Positions 12,970 through 23,000 of a stretch of 64,000 bases of DNA are shown here, piece after piece. Position 1 is the first letter of the stretch. Every line of letters starts with the position of its first letter. The stretch lies in contig OZ023275.1 in the NCBI GenBank assembly GCA_964007475.1, positions 37,691,381 to 37,755,380 of the forward strand. Reading direction: 5' to 3'. The notes below the pieces were generated by a model, which saw only the letters and a program-made list of their open reading frames with translations, was not told the origin of the DNA and made no database searches. Source of the DNA: Hybos culiciformis. Lineage: Eukaryota; Arthropoda; Insecta; Diptera; Hybotidae. The translations under genes were made by a program, and so were the position numbers.

Positions 12970-13463
12970 GTTTCTTATATTCAAAAGCATTAGTTATGCA
13001 AAAAATGTGGTTATAGGGAATAACAACGTAAATCCAAACAAAAAAAAGAAAAAAAGAAGATAAATATGTATATCGCAATATAATACTACCGTGTATGCAA
13101 AGATGTATGTTAAGACTAAAAATATTTTATAGCGTACAGCATATAATATAAATTATAAACTTCCATAGTGTTAAGACATTAGAATAGAACCAAAAAAATA
13201 AATAAAAAATTCTTTAAACGGTTTTTATTTTTATTTTCTTATATTTTTTTAAGGGGACGGTGGACAAAATTAAATGAAAAAATTTTAGGTTTTAGCGTTT
13301 AATACTTAAGACATTTTCTTCATTTTTCGTAATTCAACACATTCAAAAGGATTAGCTTAAATTGTGCAGGTCAAAAATTGTTTTTCGCCTTGTTAATTTT
13401 GCAATGATAATAATATAATAATCGTTGAAATAAATTATCACACATAATTTTCTGATTTTACAG

Positions 13464-16400
13464 CTGATCCTACTTATTACATCAATAATATTAATCATCA
13501 TTTGGTATATATTTTTTAATCAAAAACATTCTGATTCAAATTTACCTGGTCCCTATCAATTTCCTATAATTGGATATTTACCATTTCTTAATCCTAAGAC
13601 ACCATACAAAACGCTTCATGATCTGTCAACCAAATATGGTAAAATTTATCAAATAAAATTGGGTTCCATTAATACGGTTGTCTTATCTGATGCTGGCTTG
13701 ATAAGGGATGCTTTCCGTCGTGATGAATTTACAGCCAGAGCACCATTGTATATAACACATGGAATAATGGGAGGATATGGTATGGAATTTCTTTAAATAA
13801 AATTATTAAAATATATAGTAATTACAAACCTTCAAACAATAAAATAAATATCTATGTTAAAATTACAAATCCACCTTATATTGCAATAAGATCTTAACCG
13901 CAATGATAAAATATCTATAGATGCGTCTTAAGAGCCCAGGAACTGAAAATTAAACAAAGTAAAACTAAAACCTTGTTTTCGGAGGCAGAGCTCTTAAGAA
14001 TATTGCTAAAATCAATAAAATATATATATTCTGTAAAGTGAAAGTTTTATCTTTTAAAAACCTTCGCAAACAATATCACAGGAGAATGAGAGTTTAAGAA
14101 ATTAATTTGCTTCCATTTGTTATCGTTAACACACTGGTCTAATTAATGACAGAAAATTAATGTCTTTACATTGCAAGAGTCGAATGAAGACTGAGAGTGT
14201 GCCCGCATTTATAGAAAAAAAAAACCGGAAAATATTTATGATGCGGGCTCAGTTTTCATCTGATTGTTGAATTGTGATGACAGAAAACTTACGACTTTAT
14301 AGTGTTAGAGTCGGATAAGGACTGAGCGCGCACCCGTATTTATAGAAAAAAAAACCTGGAAATATTTTTTCTCTATTTTTTGTTTCTATAAATACGGGTG
14401 AGTCATACCACGCGTGCTCAGTCTTCATATGACTCTTGAACTGTGATGACAGAAAATTTACGTCTTTACAGTGGAAGAGTCGATGAAGACTGAGCGCGCA
14501 CCCATTCACCTTATTTTACAATAAGATCTTAACCTCAATGACAAATATCTATACATGCGTCTTCAGAGCCCAGGAGAATAAAACAAAGCAAAACTAAAAC
14601 CTTGTTTTCGGAGGCAGAGCTCTTAAGAATATGACCAAAATAAAAAAAATATTTATATTCTATAAAGGGAAAATTTTATCTTTTAAAAACCTTCGCAATT
14701 AGAGTTTTAGAGAATTAGAGTTTTTAGAATTAGAAATTAATATTTTTTTCCATCTGTTATTGTTAATACACAGGTTTAATTTGTGCTGAAGGACCATTAT
14801 GGAAAGATCAGCGCCGCCAAACAATTAATTGGTTAAAACTTTTAGGAATGTCAAAATTTAGTAAATTAAGAAGTATTTTTGAAAATAGAATTGAAACTGG
14901 TGTTAACGATTTACTTGAGGTAGGTATATATTATTATAATTTAATATTATTTTCATTTTTTGTTTTTCATTCTTCTGAAAAATGATTCATTTTTATTATA
15001 TATAAAAAAAAAATATATAAAAATATTATTGAATGAAAAAGATTACGAAAACAGAAAAAAAAACAATTCTAAAAAAATTGAAAGTGTTTCTTGGGTTGTT
15101 GTTCTGATGGCTCTGGAATTTTTTCTGTTTATTTCTTTTTTTTTCTCGGTTTATTATCTTTCCTTTGATATTTTGTGTTTTTTCTTTTTTTTTTTGTATT
15201 TTTGTTTTTGCAGACACTAAGAATTAATTCTAAGAAAAATCTTGTGTTTAATCCAATGAATGCCCTTCACCATTCCATGGGGAATATTCTTAATGATTTT
15301 GTATTTGGCATCAAGTATTCAAAAGATGATTCTACATGGAAATATTTACAAAATTTACAAGAAGAAGGTGTTAAATACATTGGAGTATCCGGTGTTGTAA
15401 ATTTTTTGCCAATTTTAAGGTATTTCATAATGATTTAATCATTGACGAAAAAATTTTTTATTTTATTATAAGCAGGATATAAAAGGAATAAAAATATATA
15501 ATATTGTGCATATATGATGTGTTGCACACGTAAATTGTGCATGCTTGGTAGAATGAAATAGTATGTATAGTATTTATTTCTTTTAAGAAACAAGTTATTT
15601 TAGTACTTTTAAAGTTAATAAAGTTGATAAGAATTTAGTATCATAGATTTCTAATAAAAGCTTTTAAATCCAACATTCCAGCGGTCCAAATAGATGATAA
15701 CAAAATAATACAAAAAAAATCTTTATATTTTTACCTACTAAAATCTATATAGTACTAGTCAGGTTTCAGATCAAATTCTTTACCGGTTTCAGTTTTTAAT
15801 TCTAATGTGGATTTCAATTTCTAGAAAGATGTCATCTTTTGATCCCCAATTTTCTTTTCAAGGCGAAAGTATTGGTAAATCTGGGAGCCTTGACATTTAA
15901 GTCAAGCCTTGACATTTAAGTCAAGCCTTGACAATCTAAGTTGGAAACTGTAAAAAACGCAGCGAAATGTCTTGGTTTTCTAAAAAGATGTAAACAATAC
16001 TTTTCTCCCTCTGATCTCTTAAATATTTACAAATCCTACATACGACCGAAATTAGCATACAATTCGCATATATGGGCTGGTGCCCCTAAAACCCATCTTG
16101 AGTACCTGGACAAAGTTCAGAGAAGGGCTATTAGATTGATCGATAATCTCCAAACCACCAGCTCATTAACATCACTCAATCATCGTCGTAATGTAGGTTC
16201 ACTTTTCATTTTCTATAAATACCACGGATACATGTTCCCCGGAAGTAAAGGCCCTACTTCCTCTACTTCAAGTATTTTCACGCCAAACACGTACCGCTTC
16301 AAAGTCACACCCATATTTCGTCAAAATTCCCAGATGTGATAGAACGAGCTTCGGATATTCGTTTTCAATTCGCACCTCGAGAATGTGGAATGCTCTCCCA

Positions 16401-18379
16401 TCAAACCTGTTTCCGACAGCTGGCGGACGCTTAATTTACGACTTGCGCCGCTTTACCTACTAACTGTCCCACTTTTTAATCCCGTCTAAACTTCCTGTCC
16501 ACATTACCAAATCCATACTTCTTATAGTATAAAAGGTATCCCACCTAGTAATTTGGTAACTTTATTAAAAAAAAATTTAAAATCAAATTTAATTCAAAGT
16601 ACATCAAAAACTATTCAACTTGAATATTTTGTAAACAATTTCATATATTTTACAAAAAATAAAGAGTTATGATAATATGGTTAAGTTAGAAATTATATCG
16701 TTCGGGGAAAATCGGATCATAAACAGTCTTTAAACATACATGATGTTTTTAATCTTTATTTAAGAATTGTGTTTGTGTTTATTTAAAACCGATATTCTAA
16801 GAAGTAAGCTTATTCAAAATTGTTAGAATTCACTGAAATGGTACCATCATGACGAAGGTTTCATTTTCGGTCATATAATTTTTTTTTATGATACATATTA
16901 CCTACCTAAAAATTTGTTAATTATGCTGAATTAGTAAATTATCTTTATTTAGTTTTTATTTAACTTTTTTTTTTGGTTTCATACTCTTTCAGGTTTCTAC
17001 CATCAAATAAAAAAATTATAAATTTTTTATTAGATGGCAAAACGAAAACTCATGCAATTTATAATGAAATCATAAAAAAATGCTTAGAACACCTAAATGA
17101 TAATGACTCAGAATATCCTGATTGCATTTTAAAATATTTTCTTTGTGAACGTGAAAATCGCCTGAAGACCGGAAATTCTGAAGGATCAGATTTTTTTAGC
17201 GATAATCAATTAAAACATTTATTAGCTGATTTGTTTGGAGCTGGCGTTGATACAACATTAGCAACTTTACGTTGGTTTATTTTATATATGGCAAAAAATG
17301 AGAATATTCAAAAATTATTAAGATTGGTAAGATTAATTATTGTAGTTTAAAGTATCTACTAACTGCCCATTGTAATGTTAAAAAAAAATATTGTAATCAT
17401 ATAATAATATGAGACGTTTATTTTAAAATCTTTCAGGAATTAAAAAAGTTAACATCAAATGATATTATTAAGTTTGATGATCTGGAAAAAATTGATTATC
17501 TTAAAGCATGTATTGCTGAAACTCAAAGAATACGATCAGTCGTACCATTGGGAATTCCACATGGTACAGTCAAAGTAGGTATTAATTTAGAAGCAGTATT
17601 CAGAAGATTCTTGACTGAGTTAATCTTTTGGTAGATTAAAATTTTATTTGTTTACTAAGAATTAAGGCATAGGAGAATATTTAAAGATTTATATTAGAAT
17701 ACAATTTTTATAAACTTATTAGAATACATTTATTGGGGGCTATAAAATTGAGAGAAACTCGATGATTATACCACTGCAATGGGCAATTCATATGGATAAA
17801 AACATTTGGAAAAATCCTGAAAATTTTGATCCTAATCGATTTATGGCGGAGGATGGAAAATATCAAGCTCACCCAGATTTTATACCTTTCCAAACAGGTA
17901 AGAATTCGAAATATTCTTTTACAATAATATATAGAATAATAAATACAAACATCATATTAGTTACGTGTATTTTAAAATCTCTCATTTATCTATCAAAATT
18001 TTATATAAAATTTACATTGAGATGAATTTCATGTTGCTGATTTTTCTAACATTTTAAAATTTATACAGTTCTTCAGAGACAGGCAATACCTTCCTGCGAC
18101 TAAGAAAAAAAAATTTATGAATTTGAATGATGCATAATAATTTACTTTACATCGAATAACAAAATTAATTAACTTAAAAATAATAAATTCCTATACGCAG
18201 GTAAACGAATGTGTCCAGGTGACGATTTGGCTAAAATTTTACTTTATATGTTTGCTGGAAATCTAATACATCAATTTGAAATAAAAATGATACCATTTGA
18301 AAACGTTGACTTTGATGGTGAATGTGGAATAACGCTTACACCGCCTGATTGCAGTTTTATATTCATTCCAATTGCGTAA
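13464..18379 (+). CDS. phm: CYP306A1 (Phantom), ecdysteroid 25-hydroxylase
   Basis: Microsomal P450 of the ecdysteroid (Halloween) pathway; in the family it hydroxylates C25 of the 5-beta-ketodiol to give the ketotriol, mainly in prothoracic gland cells. Coding exons: 13464-13779, 14774-14919, 15214-15419, 16993-17326, 17437-17574, 17723-17897, 18201-18379. All junctions are GT-AG and keep frame, giving 497 residues plus a missing start exon. Residues are counted from base 13464. Hydrophobic anchor 1-19; Pro-rich hinge LPGP near 27-30; a THGIMGGYG block ending at 106, closely matching my recollection of Drosophila Phm; helix-I AGVDTT 306-311; ExxR as E362-TQ-R365; heme loop PFQTGKRMCPG with Cys443. 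Stop TAA at 18377. The acceptor before 17723 has a poor pyrimidine tract, so that junction is the least sure. No frameshift or missing catalytic residue. Convergent with CYP18A1. Confidence 0.93.
13872..14144 (+). repeat. Intron-end duplication, upstream copy (dead splice acceptor)
   Basis: This segment is a diverged direct copy of 14517-14782. Shared landmarks in the same order are CAATAAGATCTTAACC, GAGCCCAGGA, CCTTGTTTTCGGAGGCAGAG, CTCTTAAGAATAT and ATCTTTTAAAAACCTTCGCAA. The copy runs on through the end of the intron: AACACACTGGTCTAATT here corresponds to AATACACAGGTTTAATT at the real acceptor. The AG of the acceptor has become TG, so the duplicate site is not usable. The homology stops about eight bases into the exon. 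Confidence 0.8.
14145..14513. mobile_element. Array of alternating inverted repeats (foldback element cluster)
   Basis: A unit reading roughly GACAGAAAA, GTCTTTACAGTG, AGAGTCG, GAAGACTGAGCGCGCACCC and then ATTTATAGAAA occurs forward at about 14145-14213, 14275-14348 and 14443-14513, and inverted at about 14240-14275 and 14383-14441. The order is forward-inverted-forward-inverted-forward. The centre is a perfect 18-base inverted repeat, CACCCGTATTTATAGAAA at 14331-14348 with its complement at 14383-14400. The GC content is clearly above the surroundings. It sits exactly between the two copies of the duplicated intron end. A MITE or foldback element that amplified in place is the simplest reading. 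Confidence 0.7.
14517..14782 (+). repeat. Intron-end duplication, downstream copy (active acceptor)
   Basis: Partner of 13872-14144, about 645 bases downstream. This copy contains the acceptor actually needed to keep CYP306A1 in frame (exon starts at 14774) and the first bases of that exon. Differences between the copies are scattered substitutions and a few short indels, so the duplication is not recent. Confidence 0.8.
15887..15932. repeat. 19-bp tandem repeat of a small palindrome
   Basis: The unit GCCTTGACATTTAAGTCAA occurs at 15887-15905 and 15906-15924, with a partial third copy to 15932. Each unit is itself an inverted repeat (CTTGAC and GTCAAG around a six-base spacer). It abuts the 5' edge of the LINE fragment. 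Confidence 0.85.
15925..16567 (+). mobile_element. Truncated non-LTR retrotransposon (LINE), 3' end of reverse-transcriptase ORF
   Basis: The frame at 15941-16339 encodes the region after the reverse-transcriptase core of an insect LINE. Recognisable blocks are [51 protein letters not shown] and [12 protein letters not shown] frame change near 16333 separates it from the usual C-terminal block [15 protein letters not shown], ending at TAA 16461-16463. It is 5'-truncated, lacks endonuclease and catalytic RT domains, and is frameshifted, so it is dead. The 3' side runs through a short UTR-like stretch to an A-rich end near 16567. Jockey/CR1-type affinity is my impression; the clade is not certain. 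Confidence 0.85.
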
Positions 18380-18491
18380 TTTTGGAAATTAGTGAAGTTT
18401 TATACATTATAATGATTTCCTAACTAAAATGTTAATTTTAGTTTTAAGTAGTATAATTAAATTTTATGTAGAACACAAAGGATAGAATTTA

Positions 18492-18497
18492 AATAAA
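18492..18497 (+). terminator. phm: Candidate CYP306A1 polyadenylation signal
   Basis: AATAAA, 113 bases after the end of the TAA stop codon. In such AT-rich DNA the hexamer is common, so position is the main argument. Confidence 0.4.
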
Positions 18498-18645
18498 AAA
18501 ATAATATTATATAGATTTGATTAGTGGCGAGTAAGCCGAATTCATATTAAAGATTTTCCAAATAAACTTAGGAATTGTTTTTCTTTAACCAACAGCAAAA
18601 CCCTTATTTCAAGTCGAAAATTTAAAATTTTTACCCAAAATATAA

Positions 18646-18712
18646 TCCGAAGTGGCTATGGAACCCACGATTCAAAACTTGAAGGTTATTATGAACAGAC
18701 ATTACAACCAAA
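18646..18712 (-). mobile_element. tRNA-derived SINE-like fragment, copy 2
   Basis: On the plus strand this reads TCCGAAGTGGCTATGGAACCCACGA, against TCCGAGGTGGTAATCGAGCCCACGA in copy 1 at 260, with about 20 of 25 bases identical. The similarity continues loosely through AAGGTTA and ACATTACAAC. The second half is more decayed than in copy 1. Both lie in the same orientation. Confidence 0.4.
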
Positions 18713-19947
18713 TCTTACGATAATTCTCTAATTGGATTCGCCATAGGTCATACAACCACGTTATATTTTCTGTTTACAAGAGGAATTCTGTTTTAGTCAT
18801 TAATATTCAAAAAATTAACTACGTGAAGGATAATTGAATTCAATAATAAACTGTCAAGAAACAAACCAGGAACAAAGCAGCAAGAAATAACATTATTATC
18901 AGGATTCCAATAAGTCTGTAAACTAAATCAAGAAAACAACAAAAATTAGTTTAGAATTTTTTTTTTTTTTTAATTTTATTATAAAAAAATCTTAATTTTG
19001 TCTTAATTAAAAAACACAAAGAAAAATTACTTAAATCTATACAATTAAATATTTAATTTGAAAATAAACACATATACAAGTGTACAATGAACAAAAATAA
19101 ATAATTTAGTTGAATTGGCACATACATATTTATGTTTTCGAATAAAAATAGCAAAATTTTTAAATCATAAAGAAGGTGATTTTATTCTTTTTTTTTTCAG
19201 TATTAATAGTAGAATTTTAATTTTCATTTTTATCTGGAATTTTGCATTGACGCAAATTCAAGCTTAATTTCTTGTTTTTTTTTTTTTTTGTAGTATACAT
19301 ATATTTAAAAATAAAATTTAACTTAATCATAATAGCCATTTAGTTAATTATTAAAATGTATATTTTACTAATTTTACTAAAATTTAAACAAAAAAAAAAA
19401 AAAAAATACTTGTATATGTTGAACATCAAAGGTATATCTTATTATCTAAGAAAAATGATTTTATACAATGATATAAAAAAAAAGCGAAAGTGATGGCCAA
19501 TTTAGATTTCTTTAAACTATACTTCATTTATGTATTGTTATGACATAATTTTTAGTTAAATTAAAACTTTACATTTTATAATCAGAACAATTTTTTTTAA
19601 TTTTGAATATTTTTGATTTTGATTTTTTCTAATAATTAAAAAAAAACTTTAGAACACAAGAAAAATTGGCCACTCCAAAAATTAAAAAGTATGATTTTCT
19701 CAATCCATTTTTGAAATTTTTTTTTTAAATACAAAAAATTATTATAATTTAATATTTTTGTATAATTCAATTTTGTTATTTGAATAAAAAGAACCACAAC
19801 TTTTTTATTAATTGTAAAACTTTGTATGTTTTTTTTTTTTTTTTAAATGAACACAGCGCAGGGTGGAATCAGATATTTCGCTCTGCAAAATTTATCAACT
19901 TTTAATAAAATTTAAGCGTCTAAATTTTTATAAATATTTGTTGTTTT

Positions 19948-19953
19948 TTTATT
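19948..19953 (-). terminator. Cyp18a1: Candidate CYP18A1 polyadenylation signal
   Basis: AATAAA on the minus strand, about 125 bases beyond the stop codon of CYP18A1. Other AATAAA hexamers occur nearby, for instance around 19804, so the choice is tentative. Confidence 0.35.
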
Positions 19954-20076
19954 TTTTGCTTTGTTAATTTAGCTAGAAATTTTGTTTAATTAAATTTGAA
20001 TTTTTTTTTGTTTTTCTTAAATTATTTTGTACTATAGGAACAGAAACCGTGCTCTGGATGAAACCATAATTAAAAA

Positions 20077-23000
20077 TTAATTGGAGCCAAAATTTCTTAT
20101 ATGTAGTCCATCTGGATTTGGCGGACTTAAGGGACGCGGTGTCAATAGAACTTTAAATGATTCTGGTGTTATAGTTACGCCAACATTTCCCTTAAGTGAT
20201 GGCAATGGTTGTCCCTCTGGTAATCTCATATCAAAAGAATGCATAAATGATGCAAAAAATAAAAATAATTCCATTCTAGCTAATACGTCGCCCAAACACA
20301 TTCTTCTTCCAACTCCAAATGGTATAAAATATTCGGGTCTGCGTACTTTTCCTTCAGTGTCAATGAAACGCTTTGGATTGAATTCTTCAGGTTTATCCCA
20401 TAATTTTGGATCCATGTGAACGCTATTTATTAATGGTATTACATGTGAGCCAGCCGGTATTTTGTACCCTTGTAATTCAACATCTCTGTAAATAAAAAAA
20501 TTTAAAAATTATTACTTTAAATTGAGATTTTTTGGATTTAAATTATCACAAATTGTAATGGAATATTAACTAGGCTATGTTCGTTTTCCAAGTTGTTTAA
20601 CTTAATTAATTGGAAACATCCTATAAATAATTTGCTTTTAAAACTTATTAAAAAAAATCAATCTAAATTAATTTTATATTGTTATAACAAAAAAAATATA
20701 TATTTGAATAAGAAACTTAATTATGGTCCCAGAAAGCTCAATTATTAATAAAATTCGAAGTTTGTGATCTAAAAACTATAACTATTATGCCAAAATTTCT
20801 GTATACCAAATTTTATGAGTTCATTTGTCTTGTATACTTAAGTATAATTACAAAAAAAACAAAATTCATGTTTACTTAAGTAATTGAAATTAATTTTTCG
20901 TTTCAAAATTATGCGATTATTAAATTTTGTTTTTTCTTGCAACAATTTTCACAAAACGAACATTTTATTAAAAATAAAAAACAAAATCTTTAAATGTATA
21001 GTAATCCAAATGTGTAAGTATCTTTTAACTATATTATTACCATTATTTGCCAAAATCTGACCAGGATTGCGTAATAACACATGACCATTAAACTAAATAA
21101 ATTTGAAAATAATTAAACTTTAAGTTTAAAAATAAAACTTATATGTTGTACCTATATGTATACGCACGATAAATTAATTATAGTTTTATTTTTTATTTTA
21201 TTTTTTTTTATTATATAAATTGCATTGACTGAGATCATCATCATTATAAAAAATGCCAAAATTGAATACTCATACAACATAATAAATGTTGGCTATGGTT
21301 ACATATATGCAAAAATTACATTAAAATTTCAAAAAAAAATAAAAAAGGTTCATTATTATTATTATTTTTATGTAATCAAATAAAATGCCCGCCGTAAAAT
21401 GTTTGTCGCATGAAATTACATCGGGCAAAAACAAAAATATCTTGTCTCTTCACAAATTATATTATTGTTGTTGAGTAAAAAACAAAAAATTTAATTTTTA
21501 TTTTATTTTGAACTTTTAATTATTATTATTCATGCAATAATCGCATTTTAAGAGCATATAAACACTTTTTTAATGTGAAAAGTACGATCTCTTTTATGGT
21601 TAGTATAGAAGAAATTACTTAAATTGTGGTGATATTTAAAAATTAAAACTCAAAATTAAATTTTAATGATTTATAAAAGTGATTTCAAAATTTGATGATT
21701 TACATAATGTTTGTTCTTCCATTAATCGACTTTTTATTTAAGTCAATAAATTGACAAATATTTTTGCATTCCGACAATTTAAAAGAGCTATATTAAAGTT
21801 ATAAATTAAAACTTCAAAAACTAATATTTTGTTATATACAAACTAATAATAATAGTAAAATTTCAAAATAGGATATTGATTTAGGTTGATGAACAAACAA
21901 TTTCAAAATTTTTGTACAAAATTTCTTGTAAATTTTAATAAAATTTTAAAGTTAATAATTCTTTAATATATTATTACAACGACGAACAAAGAAATGAAAG
22001 AGTTAAACAGATTTAAAACTTAATTCATATAATATACTAAAAATTTCTCTTCATAGAAAAATAGCACATGAATAATTCAATTTGTTAGTCTCTATGTTAA
22101 AATTATTTCTTAAATAAATATTATTTAAGATTCTATTAAGTAAAAAAAAAATAATAATAATAATAATAATAAAAAAAATAATAAAAATAAAAATAATAAT
22201 AAATAAAAACATTATGGTGCCAAAAGCTTTTGCACCGTTTAATAAATGCATTAAATTATCATAGAAAATCCCCGCGCAAACCCAGTTTTATTCAGTAAAT
22301 AAAAATATTACTTTTTTTTTATATATAAATAAATAGAAAAAAAAAAAGCTAAATATTATTTATTTTTCAAATTAAATATAAACAAATAAGTTCATTGATC
22401 TTTTAAATAGTATTACACTGTAATATAAACAATTTTATGTTTTTGCTAGTTATAGCATAGTTATAATAATAATAATAATAATATTTAAGAAATTTATTTT
22501 CCAATAGCAAAATATTGTGCATTTTTAGCACATAATTATGATATTATCATTATTTTATATGTATTTTTCTTAAAAATTACATAATATCCGTATTCACAAT
22601 AAATCAGCAAATATTCAATTTAGGCCGTTTTTTCAGGTCAATTTTATTGTTTTATTTTTTTTTTTTACTTATGCTTTCAGTTTTTATAGAATATTGCAAA
22701 AGTCAAATTTGCAAACAATATATATTTATTTTTTAAAACCTGCATTGTGAAAACAAATTTAAGTTTTATCCATTTTTATTTTTTTCATTTAATTTTAGTT
22801 TGACATTTAATTTTTTTTTTTTTTTGAATATAGTGTAGTAATAAATGACAATAATATGTGAGTTTAAAGTTCCCAAAAACGGAAATTGATTAAGAGTATA
22901 AATATTTGAATTAAAATAGATAGTACAGAGATACTATGGATTGATAATAAACTTTGTAAATATATAGTTTATATCAAAATAGAAATCAATTGCAATTTGG

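Larger units (their letters stand above)
13780..14773 (+). other. phm: CYP306A1 intron (994 bp) with internal duplication
   Basis: The donor is GTATGG after a GGATATG exon end and the acceptor is ACACAG before GTTTAATTTG; the intron splits a Gly codon in phase 1. The CYP18A1 paralogue has an intron at the equivalent Gly, also in phase 1, so the position predates their divergence. Most of the intron is taken up by two copies of its 3' part and by an inverted-repeat array, listed separately. Confidence 0.85.
15420..16992 (+). other. phm: CYP306A1 intron (1573 bp) containing LINE debris
   Basis: Donor GTATTT after AAG, acceptor TTTCAG before GTTTCTACC; phase 2, splitting an Arg codon. It is the longest intron of the gene. 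It contains a 19-bp tandem repeat and a truncated non-LTR retrotransposon in the same orientation as the gene, both listed separately. The rest is AT-rich and featureless. Confidence 0.85.
18380..20076. other. Intergenic region between converging CYP306A1 and CYP18A1 3' ends
   Basis: This 1.7-kb gap holds the 3' UTRs of both genes and no further coding exon. A polyadenylation signal AATAAA for CYP306A1 lies at 18492-18497, about 115 bases past its stop. On the minus strand an AATAAA (TTTATT on the plus strand, 19948-19953) lies about 125 bases past the CYP18A1 stop, and another near 19804. If these are used the transcripts do not overlap. The rest is A/T homopolymer-rich, with a SINE-like fragment at 18646. 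Confidence 0.6.

Noticed and set aside
14297..14509. A 70-codon minus-strand frame in the CYP306A1 intron
   Set aside because: It is produced by the inverted-repeat array, repeats the same peptide pieces, and has no coding signature.
14960..15220. Plus- and minus-strand frames between CYP306A1 exons
   Set aside because: They are poly-Phe or poly-Lys translations of T- and A-rich intron DNA next to the branch/acceptor region of the 15214 exon.
15175..15438. Start codon at 15175 as an independent gene start
   Set aside because: The frame is the internal CYP306A1 exon extended backwards through its polypyrimidine tract; splice signals at 15214 and 15420 and homology fix it as an internal exon.
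20081..20419. A 112-codon plus-strand open frame opposite the last CYP18A1 exon
   Set aside because: It is the antisense shadow of the heme-binding exon; the minus strand carries the P450 motifs and the plus-strand translation has no recognisable domain.
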